Part shown: positions 22,720 through 34,235 of the stretch, one piece after another
Numbering within the stretch: the first letter of the stretch is position 1
How the letters are laid out: each line of letters starts with the position of its first letter
Assembly: GCF_026914185.1 (NCBI RefSeq)
Contig: NC_070569.1
Span: 496,001-560,000, forward strand
Direction of reading: 5' to 3'
Length of the DNA: 64,000 nt
Source: Puccinia triticina
Lineage: Eukaryota > Basidiomycota > Pucciniomycetes > Pucciniales > Pucciniaceae
Position numbers and translations under genes: made by a program
The notes under the pieces: model-generated
The model's input: the letters and a program-made list of their open reading frames with translations, nothing else
Told to the model about the DNA's origin: nothing
The model's database searches: none

Positions 22720-24160
22720 TATCCAACAAATTTACCGCTAATAAACTGTTGCCAGAGAAACTGGCACCAGTTTCTTAGCGCTAAATTTGTAAATAGTTCA
22801 AGTTTCCCTTCTGCTGACCTTATCAGGGAACTCTTGCTGACTGGCCCCGCGCTCAGCCTGCTCCTCTAACTCTCCCATAATCTCTTCTTTTAACCTAGCC
22901 CCCTCCTTATTTCTATCCCTTTCTTACTCGTCTATCTGTAGCATGTGCGTGTGTAGCTCTCCAGCTTTGTTTTCCTGCTTTCAGCAGCTTGGTTGCTTTT
23001 TTCTCTGTTTCTATTTTTTCTTTTTTTTGAGTTTGAACACACACAAGTGCCACCTTTTTCTTTGCCAGTGGGCTCTTATTTCAAATTTTTGTGTGTGCAT
23101 CCACATGGTTGTGTAGATTGTTTTAGTCTTTCTGTCATTTGTAATAGTAGGCACCAACTTTTCAAGGCTGCTAGACATAGATACACCATCCAATAAAATT
23201 GATCACTTGGATTCTGTTCTCTCATCCCTCCTCCCACAACAAATCTCATCAACCTGCCTCTGTCTCCCCATTCCCATTGCACCCTCCTCAGAGTCACATC
23301 CATTTACTCTCACTCCTGATCTGATTCTTTTATACCACACCTATTAAAAGGCTTTCTTTTTCTTTCTCTCCCCCTCTCTTTTTATTGCTTATTGAGTTTA
23401 GAGTTTTCCTGTCACTGTATGCTTGAAAAAAAATCTACACATGCACTTAGTGTTCTTGACTTATTTTTTTGAAGGGGTTGGAGTGGGGGTAGTAAAAATA
23501 ACCGTTTTCTTTATGGGATGGAGGGTTGGTGGTGTGAGTTCTTGGTGTTCTTCCTAGGTTTTATTTGTGTGAATCAGCTCATATGAAGTAACTTCACTGC
23601 AATTGTGAAGGTGTATTCATATTATATTTACATGAATCTATGTTTTTTCAGATTTGAGGTGTAAGAGTCCGTTTGGACTCTTCACTGTTGGATTAAGGCT
23701 GGGCTGGCACACAGGCTTGGAGCCTGGAAAAAGGTAATTCTAGGACACCACTCTTGTATTGCAATACTAGCCCAGGAGAGAAGTTAGTTTCTCTCTCTCT
23801 AGTTACAACTTGAAAGGATGAAAGGGAAATCAAGCTCACCTAGCCCAGGAGAGAAGTTAGTTTCTCTCTGCTGAGCTAGGAGGGCGTCGGGGAGTCTGAA
23901 CCTAAGAGTCCGTCGAAAGGCTTATGTAATCTCGTCTTGGGAGACCTCAAGGGGGGGCTCACATGAGGATAGCAATGATGCAAAATTTCAAGTGGGGGAT
24001 GGCTGAACTGGCTTTGGGCAAAGTGGGGGTTGATATGACTGAGAGGGGTTCCTTCAACCAATTCCCTTGGAAGTGTGGCGGCGTAGCCGCCTAATTGGAC
24101 TCTAGTCTTAGTGGAAAAATGACTCTTACTTTTAGTTTAAATTCTTTTCAAACAAAATTC
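22720..24160. other. Pyrimidine- and T-rich stretch, no supported gene
   Basis: Long C/T-rich and T-rich runs and only short chance frames. Confidence 0.3.
23767..23870 (+). repeat. Direct repeat pair of about 31 bp
   Basis: CTAGCCCAGGAGAGAAGTTA and its continuation occur at 23,767 and again at 23,840 (73-bp spacing). Confidence 0.7.
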
Positions 24161-24165
24161 CGCCC

Positions 24166-24770
24166 TTGAATTTGTCTGAAATACTTTTAAACTCAAAGCG
24201 CCCAAGCCTTTCTACCTTAAATAACTATATCATCAATTTATTAGACTCTATAAACGCAACCATAGAAATATTGCAAGAAATGCCTAACGCCAGCAGACAA
24301 AGCTCTTTCTCTGGGCCATACCCTAGTTTCCATCTATCTAATATGGGAATTCCGCAGTTTGGAGAAAATAATAGACAAACAAAAATTGGAATAGCGCCTG
24401 TGCTGATCTGCCGGGGAACACTGGATTGTTAGTTACGCCGAGGAACGTCGGAGCTATGCCAATAGTGAATACTGGCCTTACATTTTCGTCAAATCAAGTG
24501 CTCTCAGTGTCATTTAATCCTGGATCAATGAGAAATACTAGTCCCTCCACCACCACAATCGCAGCGTTGGATCCACTTCTAGGAAATAACTTTGTAACCA
24601 TTAATACCGCCCTGCGCCGCAGTACGGAAACCAGAACTTGCCAGTTAGCCGCAACAGCTCAAATTACGCCAAATTTCTTACAAACTAGCATTCAAATGTA
24701 CGCGCGTAAACAAAGGTTACATTGGCAAAGTAGAAAAAAAACTCACATGCATGTGCATGGAGACATTTGA
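24166..24770 (+). pseudogene. Two overlapping unknown ORFs, possibly one frameshifted gene
   Basis: Frame 1 (24,166-24,432) includes LSTLNNYIINLLDSINATI and FSGPYPSFHLSNMGIP. Frame 2 (24,426-24,770) includes NVGAMPIVNTGLTFSSNQ. They overlap by 7 bp, and composition changes little across the overlap, suggesting one former ORF with a frameshift. No motif is recognised; a retroelement gag is possible. Confidence 0.3.
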
Positions 24771-25364
24771 AAACAAACAAACACAAAAAAACTCACAAGC
24801 TTATATATGTTAAGAAGCCAGGATGTCTATCTGAAATCTGAGAGCACACACCTCCAAGCTTGACTTGACTCATATTTTCACCCTATTTTCATCCTTTTTT
24901 GGCTCATTCTAGATGATACAGGCCTTCTTTAGGGAAATATGCCAATTCAGATGGGCCTCTCACAATATCATTCTAACAGGGGTGTACATGTTGTTGATCT
25001 GCAGGAGGCCCAACCTGCAATTTGTAACAAACTTACACACATGCACATGACAGTTAAATTAGCAAAGTGAAAAAAATGACCACCTTCATGTGCATATAAA
25101 TAATATGAATTGAACCCCAATAATTCATCTTAATTAACAAACAGTTCAAATTGGTTATGATTTGATTGTGGCCATTGTGTCTTAGTGGTTTCAACCACGT
25201 TCCAGTTGTGTTCCAGTTGACTTCTGCATGACTTCTGGATGGTTTATGCAGGAATCCAGGATCATTTTCAGATCATTTGTGGATTAATTCCAGAATTTTT
25301 CATTAATTCTTACACTACTTTCATCAAATGCATCCAGCACAGTTACGGAAAAATGGTACAGTAT

Positions 25365-25383
25365 GGCACTCTCTGGAGAGTGC
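25365..25383. repeat. 19-bp palindromic sequence, left copy
   Basis: GGCACTCTCTGGAGAGTGC. An identical copy lies at 26,650-26,668, beyond the far side of repeat A copy 2. Confidence 0.7.
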
Positions 25384-25393
25384 GTCAAAATCT

Positions 25394-26541
25394 TCCCTGG
25401 TGAAAGCTCCAAAGTGTTCCTGAGAACCTTTTGCTGAGTGTAGAAAGGGATGAATGAGCCTCAGGAGGGAAACTCTGCCTGTCCTGGGTCACTAGACACT
25501 AAAACAAGCCCCCAGTCTTGGATTGGAAGGTTTCATGGAGTGATGGTGGAGGTGTATCAAAAGATAGCCTACGTTGAGCAGGTGGCTTAGGGAATATGGG
25601 TGATGTAACTGGTGCTGAGTGAGTTGTAAGTTGATATGGTCCATGTGTTGCCACAAGAGGGTTGTGGAACAATATCCTGATGAGAGGTCACTGGTGAATG
25701 AGTGATGTAACAGAGTTGTGATTTGTATGTAATTGGTATGTAAAAAGGGTAAAACCACAATATAGTGGGGCTAATACTTTAGAGTGAGCAAGTGTTGTAC
25801 TGTTATAGGGTAAGCTGAGTGCAAGTTGTTTGCCAAGAGAAATTACAAATGGGGGGAAGGAGAGCCTCGTTAAATAGACAAGAGTGAGACATTTTAGCTC
25901 CAGGGGAACACTAGAATGAGGGATTTTAGCTGGTGGTTGACAAGTCACATGAGGTAATGATGTCATACAAGGGAATTTAGCTAGCCTGGACTTTCAAATG
26001 GTGTCATGGTCACAGGCTGTCATCCTGTCATGATTTCATCTGTCAACTGTCAGACTGAAGCCCCTATTACATTGGTCTGCATGCGCCTGCATATGACTGC
26101 ATTAGACTGTATAAGACTGTATTAGACTGCATAAGCCTGCATTAGACTGCCTAAGCCTGCATCAAGTGTGCATAACACTGCATGACATGTGCATAGCACA
26201 AGGTGATGAGTGCAGCTGATGAGGTAACGTATATGTAAAGGGTAGAAAAGTTTTCAGAGTGGTCCATGTAATGGATTACATGGTCCTGGGTAAGTGTGTT
26301 TCATGTACAAGATTACATGACGTGAGTAGGGGGTTTGTGTGTATTTAACTGACTGATTTTGTCTTGAGGGGGTTGTAACTTCTGATCCAGAGGGGTGTAA
26401 GGTGTTTTGTCCATAGTTTCCTGTGCATTTTTGGCCGTAGAATCCAGTGGTGCCGCCGTATTGATTGATTTTTGAGTCTACATATGAGAAAGATTTTTTT
26501 TTTTGAAATGGGCTAGATGGGTAACCATAAAGCATACCACA
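25394..26541 (-). mobile_element. Dispersed repeat A, copy 2 (about 1.15 kb)
   Basis: Matches copy 1 from the shared TTCCTGAGAACCTTTTGCTG edge to GGGTAACCATAAAGCATACC, with small deletions. It includes the LTR-like core promoter in minus orientation at 25,857-25,876 with one base changed in the TATA-to-GAGGC spacing. Non-coding. Confidence 0.6.
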
Positions 26542-26649
26542 ACAGAGATGCACGTGGAGGGAAGGAAGGGAGTGGAGGCTCACCATTTCTTTTCTCCTTT
26601 TCCTTTTTCATCATCTTACTTACTACTCATGCACCAGGGGGGATTTGGT

Positions 26650-26668
26650 GGCACTCTCTGGAGAGTGC
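26650..26668. repeat. 19-bp palindromic sequence, right copy
   Basis: GGCACTCTCTGGAGAGTGC, identical to 25,365-25,383. Confidence 0.7.
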
Positions 26669-26669
26669 C

Positions 26670-27112
26670 AAGCTGTAGTTTCTGTTGGGAAGTCTGCCAT
26701 ATGTAACCAGTGGCCTGATGGGTAATTCAGTCATGATTCAGCCGTATGTTTGCGTGCAACTTAAACTATGAACAGTATGTAATCTGGAATCTTCTGGCAT
26801 CTGGTAATTGAAATCTACGGGATGGTCATTTATGGCCTAGATTTCAATCCTCACCAATTTAGCTGCCTGGCCAAATCCCACATGGGCTCCCTTTGCAAGT
26901 TTTGCAGTAGTTAATCCCAACCAATTAAATTCACAGAAGCAATTGAGCTATGGTTTCTCACATATCAGATTTCAATGAGATGAAGCAGAAATCAGTTTTT
27001 TTGCAACAAATTTAGCCAAGCACATCGGGAGAGTGGAATGGCCATGTGCCACACCCATCTCCAGTGGATAGGCATATGGGAAGTGCAAACGGAGAATCAA
27101 CTCCGGAAGTGG
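26670..27112. other. No supported gene
   Basis: Unique-looking sequence interrupted at its right end by the solo LTR at 27,118. Confidence 0.3.
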
Positions 27113-27117
27113 TTGCT

Positions 27118-28068
27118 TGTCAGCCTGTAGGTAACTAACCGTGTCTGAGAGGGTTGTTACTAGCAAGATGATAGTGTAATTTGCCAAGGATGGGCCAATG
27201 GGTTCGTGGTAAGACCTGTAAAAGGTTTCACTCTATCAGTAATCTTGACTGAGAGGCTTGCTCAATTAAGGCGCATCCAGATCAACACAGGGTGTTAATA
27301 GGCATCCAAGGAATAACTCAACTTGGGTTCGTGGTTTTTACCTACAAAAAGGTAAGGGTAATCAAGAGTTGAGAGTATTCCTGAATTGAAAGATGGGTGA
27401 GAATGAAGGCACTGTTTAACTATGTATGTGTTAAACCTTGCCATAATAATATTCTGAGGGATAAACAGTCCTGAGGGGCGTGTTTATATAGAGGGGAAAG
27501 AGCAGGAGGGAATATGAGGCGCTTGGAGGCGCTTCAGGACCAGGGGGGAACTGGAAGCGCTCAAGGGAAGCAGATCCTCATGAGGATCAACATTGGAAAT
27601 GATCAGGGCAGTGTACTGATCAGTACTGATCCTGGATCAGTAGCTGTGCACACTAGCTGATCATAACCAATCATTGATTCCATTCAGTGCTCTTTGAATT
27701 GGATTACATCATGTATTGTTTATGTAATTATATCATAACCAATATATTATGTAAATGGGGACTGAGGCGTAACAGGGGATAAATGAGTGATACCTGTCTT
27801 GGGGTATTTCACGTGTACAGTAATATTACAATGTATTGTAATCTTACTGTTGCACGTAACTTAACTCTCATAACAACAGTACATTATGGTAACTGTATTT
27901 AACTATGGTCATTTGTAATGTAATGTATAACAGGAGTACATTCTTAAGCCTGTATCAAATGATATACATATGTAATAAAGGTGTAAAAGGAATGTACTAT
28001 ATGTAATGTGAACAATTGCAGGTACTTGGTACGTGTAAGGTACTGTGACATGTACTCTGTGGCTGACA
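27118..28068 (-). mobile_element. 951-bp solo LTR, same family as the chromodomain Ty3 element
   Basis: The reverse complement matches the LTRs at 38,075-39,025 and 45,204-47,169 from TGTCAGCC to GGCTGACA-type ends and has the same 951-bp length. It is flanked by TTGCT on both sides (27,113-27,117 and 28,069-28,073). No internal element sequence is attached, so it is a product of LTR-LTR recombination. Confidence 0.9.
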
Positions 28069-28073
28069 TTGCT

Positions 28074-29600
28074 GGTGTCATTTCTTGAGATCAGGACAAC
28101 CCTTTTCATGTGGAAGATTGGTGTCACAGGGAAAGAGGGTGGAGATACAGAAGGCAAGACTGATCTGAAGCATGAGGAATCCGTGAGCCACTCAAACTGA
28201 AGGAAATGATTTACATGGATTGAAGATCTGAAGTATGTTGGTTGTCCTTCCTTGAAGCGGGTCAGTCAACATGCAGTACTAGCCACCAACACTCACAACA
28301 ACTGCCTGGCTTCCATACATGCAGGTCAAAATGGCTGCCATCCACGCGTCATGGCACCCCTCTGACCTACAGTTGTTCCTGTTCAGGAATTTACATTCAA
28401 ACCTAATTCTCCCTTGACTGATCAATATAACAGTAGATTAACACTTCCCCACAACAGTGTAGCTGAAGAACAGCCGACCAAAATTATTGCCTGGTGATTT
28501 TCCTAGTTCCCTGTGAATAGAAGCCTTAATACCATCTCACAGCGGTACTCTTGCCTTCATAAAGTCAATGTCACTCTCACCTCCAATCTCAAGGTCCTTC
28601 CACCCCGCACGCGGGACATCCATTTACAAGTGAAAAAAAGGCAGCAAGGCATAATTCTCCTTTTTCACCATCGCTGTTATACCTGCAGAACTGTAATGAA
28701 TGTTGCATATAAATTTGGCTTGGCAGTTCAACATTCATTTCATTTGTGAGGTTAGTTCATCAAGGCCATGTAAAGAACATGTGGAAAGGAAGGAACTGAG
28801 AACCACTCACACAGCAAGAATTTGACTGTCATCCTGTACCTACCAAAATAGATATTATCCAGACTGATCCCCCGGCTACAAGCTGCCCACCCAACAAGCC
28901 AGCGCAGAAGCATCCAATGTCTATTAATATGCCAAGTAACAGAAACTGGGGTAGGTTTGATAAACCAACGGAAAAATGTACCTGGTAATGAGTAATTATC
29001 TGACAACCGCTCATCCAGGTATGACGTGCATCTATCCAACCTGACACAAGTCAGGATAGCATGGTGAATTCAGTGATGATGGAATGATAAGGCAACTTTA
29101 AGGAGGAATCTGAGTTTACATCAGCTAGTAATGGAATTGCAAGGGTGTAACAAACACTATGTGTGCCTTCTTGAGCGGCTGCCACAACATTGTGGGAGCT
29201 GTTTTCCTCTCATGTATAGGGGTTATTGGCCCGAAAGAAATCACCTGAAGGAGAACTTTATAATTTAGTTTTTTCATACCTCTTAATGAACAGAGGTACA
29301 AGGGTCTGGGGTCACATTTCTTACTAATCTGGAATTGCTCACACTGTGAATGGAGCTTGACTGCATGAGGTGTATGTCCTATTAGTCACACCTGGAGCAA
29401 TGCTAATCCTGTCACTGCCTTGATTGCAGGTGAAATGATATGGTAGAGAGGCAGCTCCTAGTTCTTTGGGCTAGAGCTAAATTAAGTACATTCCATCCTC
29501 CTTTGTTGTCAAGGGACATGCGCGCTCACTGGCAGAATGATACACGCACAGAACAGAATTCAAGGTCTTACTAGGAGTACTTCAAAATTATGATTCTCAA
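28074..29600. other. No confidently supported gene
   Basis: A 95-codon minus-strand frame (28,752-29,039) includes ISLDNIYFGRY next to a possible GTACAG donor at about 28,842. No family is recognised and no second exon was found. Confidence 0.25.
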
Positions 29601-29942
29601 CTTGGTGAGGCATGGCAAGAGGGGTTGCTTGGCACTGGCAGTATATCATCCAGCACAGGACCAGCCTTTGTGATTCAGGCAGTTGTCCTGGCAAGATATG
29701 CCTGGCGGGGGAGTGAGTGGTGCTCATTCAGCACCGGTAGATTTGGTTTGGAAAGGATCAAAGGTGCACCACTTGCACCTTTTGACCAGCGTGCAAAGCT
29801 CATTTCAGGGTGGAGAATGCTGGCTTCCACAGAAGTGGAGTGCATGGCCGCTCCTATTCTCATGCAATAAGGGGTGAGAACCAGTCCCATAGACTGTGAG
29901 TGACCTTCTTGGCACCTGAGTTTGCTGGAGAGGGGGGGAGAT
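29600..29942 (+). pseudogene. Possible copia RNase H terminus (very degenerate)
   Basis: LASTEVECMAAPI near 29,820-29,860 resembles the STEAEY motif near the end of copia RNase H. It is followed at 29,926-29,942 by a purine tract (GGAGAGGGGGGGAGAT), as expected before a 3' LTR. Upstream reading shows no clear polymerase sequence, so this is tentative. Confidence 0.25.
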
Positions 29943-30376
29943 TGTCAGCCTTAGAGTCATCACAGCTGACCTAAAAGCTGCCTGTTCTATCTTTGTTACT
30001 TATAAATTACTTTATATCTTTTTCATCTTAAGAGATAACCTTGTTTTGACTTCATATTCTGTTTCCTCATGCAATTTCAACCCTAGTTACAACTTATCAA
30101 TTCATTGTAACTATACTCCTGCCCTGAGTTATTGAGTTGTAGCGCGCTTGCGCAGTTGTGACGTGTCAGCGCTACCAGGCGCGCCAAACCACATGTACAT
30201 ATGTAAATTACATAAGCAAACTGTGAAAATTTTCGTAGTCAGGATACCCCTTGCCTGAGGCGGATCTACAGACTTCAGCACACCAGAACCACACCCCAGA
30301 TAACCCCAGGATCACCACCAAAGATTTTACAACACTCCCAGTATACCTACCGTCACAGGCGCCTAGGATATTGACA
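29943..30376 (+). mobile_element. Possible 434-bp 3' LTR
   Basis: Starts TGTCAGCC directly after a polypurine tract and ends TATTGACA at 30,376, with inverted TGTCA/TGACA termini. No second LTR is in the window. Confidence 0.3.
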
Positions 30377-30947
30377 GTAAGTAACCTTTTTCACTGAACC
30401 TTGTTTATCTCAGAGGTCCAACTCTGTGTCTTGCTTGATCTGTTCTTTCTGCTGGCCTTTGCCTTCTCTTGATCACAGGGCTGTCCCTCCATAACTGCTG
30501 GCCTTTGCCTTATCTTGATTAAAGGGCTTTCCCTTAGGTTTCCCTTTAAGAACCTTGACTATCCAGAAGGAAGCTAAAAAATTGTGGCTGGATTAAATTT
30601 ATCTAATCCAGAGACCCTCCACGTATCTTTGGTGAGAGGAGGCTGTAGCACTCTCTAGCACAGCTTGGCAGCACTCTTCTGAAGAGGTAGCATTGCCAGT
30701 GGACGTGCATTCCCACTAGAATAACCTTGAATATCTGCTCATCTTGATCCTGCTCAGTTTCTCTCTCTCTTTTTCTCTCTCTCTCATAATTGTATTTTCT
30801 TTATCCAAAGAAATCCAATTATTCCCCCTTTGTTTCTTGTGTCCTGCTGTCACTAAAGGGACTCAGGCTCACAGAGATGCTCTGTGACGAATGGACATGT
30901 GCGTCTGTTCAGAATGTGCAATTACTTGTGGTTGCCTTTCTGGAAGA
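30377..30947. other. No supported gene; CT microsatellite
   Basis: Contains a (CT)n-rich run at about 30,760-30,785. The satellite begins abruptly near 30,948. Confidence 0.4.
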
Positions 30948-33900
30948 AATGATCAATAGCCCCCAAGTATTCATTGTATACCTTGGATGACCCCAGAACC
31001 CCAAAATGTAGCAGCTACAATGTGATCAGTTGCCAAATATCACTAATTTGGTAGTTTCTTGGTGTTTCTGCCACTATATCTCAGCGCAGCGGGAAAGTTC
31101 TTCCATGATATTGGTACCAAAATGATCAAATGCCCCGCAAAGTTAATTGTGTACCTTGAATGACCACAAAACCCCCAAATGTAGCAGCTACAATGTGATT
31201 GCCAAATGTCACTAATTTGGTAGTTTCTTGGTGTTTCTGCCACTACATCTCAGCGCAGCGTGGGGGTTCTTCCCTTATATTGGAACCATACCAATCAAAA
31301 TCCCTCAAATATTCATTTACCTTGAATGACCACAAAACCCGCAAATGTAGCAGCCACAATGTGATCAGATGCGAAATATCACTAATTGGGTAGTTTACTG
31401 GTGTTTCTGCCAGCATATCTCAGCGCAGTATGAGAGTTCTTCCATTATATTGGTACCAAAATTTTCAAATGCCCTCAAAGATTCATTGAGTACCTTGGAT
31501 GACCACAAAACCCCCCAAATGTAGCAGCCACCATGTGATCAGTTGGCAAATATCACTAATTTGGTAGTTTCTTGGTGTTTCTGCCACCATATCTCAGCGC
31601 AGCATGGGAGTTCTTCCATGATATTGGTACCATAATCATCACATGCCCCTGATGATTCATTGTGTACCTTGAATGACCACAAAACCCCCAAATTTAGCAG
31701 CCACAATGTGATCAGTTGCCAAATATCACTAATTTGGTAGTTTATTGGTGTTTCTGCCACTATATCTCAGTGCAGCAGGGGTTTTCTTCCATGATATTGG
31801 ACCCAAAATGATCCCATGCCCTCAAGAATTCATTGGGTACCTTGGATGACCACTAAACCCCCAAGTGTAACAGCCACAACGTGATAAGTTGCGAAATATG
31901 ACTAATTTGGTAGTTTCTTGGTGTTTCTGCCACTATATCTCAGCGCAGCATGGGAGTTCTTTCATGATATTGGTACCATGATCATCACAAGCTCATGAAG
32001 ATTCATTGTGAACCTTGAGTGACCACAAAAACCCCAAATGTAGCAGCCACAATGTGATCAGTTGCGAAATATCACTAATTTGGTAGTTTCTTGGTGTTTC
32101 TGCCACTATATCTCAGCGCAGCATGGGAGTTATTACATGATATTGGTACCAAAATGATCACATGCCCTCAAAGATTCATTAAGTACCTTGGGTGACCACA
32201 AAACCCACAAGTGTAGCAGCCACAAGTGATACGTTGCAAAATATCACTAATTTTGTACCTTGAATGACCACAAAACCCCCAAATGTAGCAGCCACAATGT
32301 GATCAGTTGCCAAATATCACTAATTTGGTAGTTCTTTGGTGTTTCTGCCACTATATCTCAGCACAGTATGGGAGTTCTTCCATGATATTGGTACCAAAAT
32401 GATCACATGCCCTCAAGTATTCATTGAGTACCTTGGATGACCACAAAACCCCCAAATGTAGCAGCCACAATGTGATCAGTTGACGAATATCACTAATTTG
32501 GTAGTTTCTTGGTGTTTCTGCCACTATATCTCAGCAGAGCAGCGGAGTTCTTCCATGATATTTGTACCAAAATGATCACATGCCCTCATAAGATTCATGG
32601 AGTACCTTGGATGACCACAAAACCCCCAAATGTAGCAGGCACAATGTGATCAGTTGCCAAATATCACTAATTTGGTGGTTTCTTGGTGTTTCTGCCACTA
32701 TATCTCAGCGCAGCGTGGGAGGTCTTCCATGATATTGGTACCATAATCCTCAAATGCCCCTGAAGATCGATTTTGTACCTTGAATGACCACAAAACACCA
32801 AAATCTAGCAGCCACAATGTGATCAGTTGCCAAATATCACTAATTTGGTAGTTTCTTGGTGTTTCTGCCACTATATCTCAGCGCAGCATGGGATTTCTTT
32901 CATGATATTAGTACCAAGATGATCGCATGCCCTCAAAGATTCATGGTGTACCTTAAATGACCACAAAACCCACAAATGGAGCAGCCACAATGTGATCGAT
33001 GCGAAATATCACTAATTTGGTAGTTTCTTGATGATTCTGCCACTATATCTCAGCACAGCGTGGGATTTCTTCCATGATATTGGGACCAAAATGATCAGAT
33101 GCCTTCAAACATTCATTGAGTACCTTGGATGACCACAAAACCCCCAAATGTAGCAGCCACCATGTGATCAGTTGGCAAATATCACTAATTTGGTAGTTTC
33201 TTGGTGTTTCTGCCACTATATCTGAGCCCAGTGTGGGAGTTCTTCCATGAAATTGGTACCAAAATAATCAAATGCGCCTGAAGATTCATTTTGTACCTTG
33301 GATGACCACAAAACCCCCAAATGTAGCAGCCACCATGTGATCAGTTGCCAAATATCACTAATTTGGTAGTTTCTTGGTGTTTCTGCCACTATATCTCAGC
33401 GCAGCGTGGGAGTTCTTACATGATATTGGTACCAAAATGATCACATGCCCCTGAAGATTCATTTTGTACCTAGAATGACCACAACACCCCCAAATGTAGC
33501 AGCCACAATGTGATCAGTTGCCAAATATCACTAATTTGGTAGTTCTTTGGTGTTTCTGCCACTATATCTCAGCGCAGCATGGGAGTTCTTCCATGATATT
33601 GGTACCAAAATGATCACATGCCCTCAAACATTCATTGAGTACCTTGGATGACCACAAAACCCCCCAAATGTAGCAGCCACAATGCAATCAGTTGGCAAAT
33701 GTTCTAATTTGGTAGTTTCTTGGTGTTTCTGCCACTATATCTCAGCGCAACATGGGAGTTCTTCCATAATATTGGTACCAACATGATCAAATGCCCTCAA
33801 ACATTCATTTGCTACCTTGGATGACCACAACATCCCCAAATGTAGCAGCCACAATGTGATCAGTTGCCGAATATCACTAATTTGGTAGTTTCTTGGTGTT

Positions 33901-34048
33901 TCTGCCACTATATCTCAGCGCAGCATGGGAGTTCTTCCATGATGTTGGTACCAAAATAATTAAATTCTCCTGAAGATTCATTGTGTACCTTGTATGACCA
34001 CAAAACCCCCAAATGTAGCAGCCACACTGTGATCAGTTGCCTAATTAG
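30948..34048 (+). repeat. 173-bp satellite array, forward block 1
   Basis: Head-to-tail monomers of about 173 bp: TAGCAG landmarks at 31,522, 31,695, 31,868 and 32,041 are exactly 173 apart. Shared blocks per monomer are GATCAGTTGCC, CCAAATATCACTAATTTGG, CTGCCACTATATCTCAGC and GATATTGGTACCAA. Monomers differ by about 5-15% by eye. It contains no genuine genes; recurrent 60-75-codon frames are periodic by-products. Confidence 0.95.
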
Positions 34049-34235
34049 TGATATTTGGCAACCATTCACATTGTAGCTGCTACATTTGGGGGTTTTGTGG
34101 TCATTCAAGGTACACAAATAACCTTTGAGGGCATTTAATCATTTTGGTACCAATATCATTGAAGAATTCCCACGCTGCGCTGAGATATAGTGGCAGAAAC
34201 ACCAAGAAACTACCAAATTGGTGATATTTGGCAAC
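34049..34235 (-). repeat. One inverted satellite monomer inside the array
   Basis: Orientation flips at about 34,049 inside the CCAAAT..ATTTGG palindrome and flips back at about 34,236 at a short shared ATCAC. The inverted monomer carries the private variant GAATGGTTGCC (consensus GATCAGTTGCC), also found at the 48.2-kb and 62.5-kb switch points. Confidence 0.9.
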
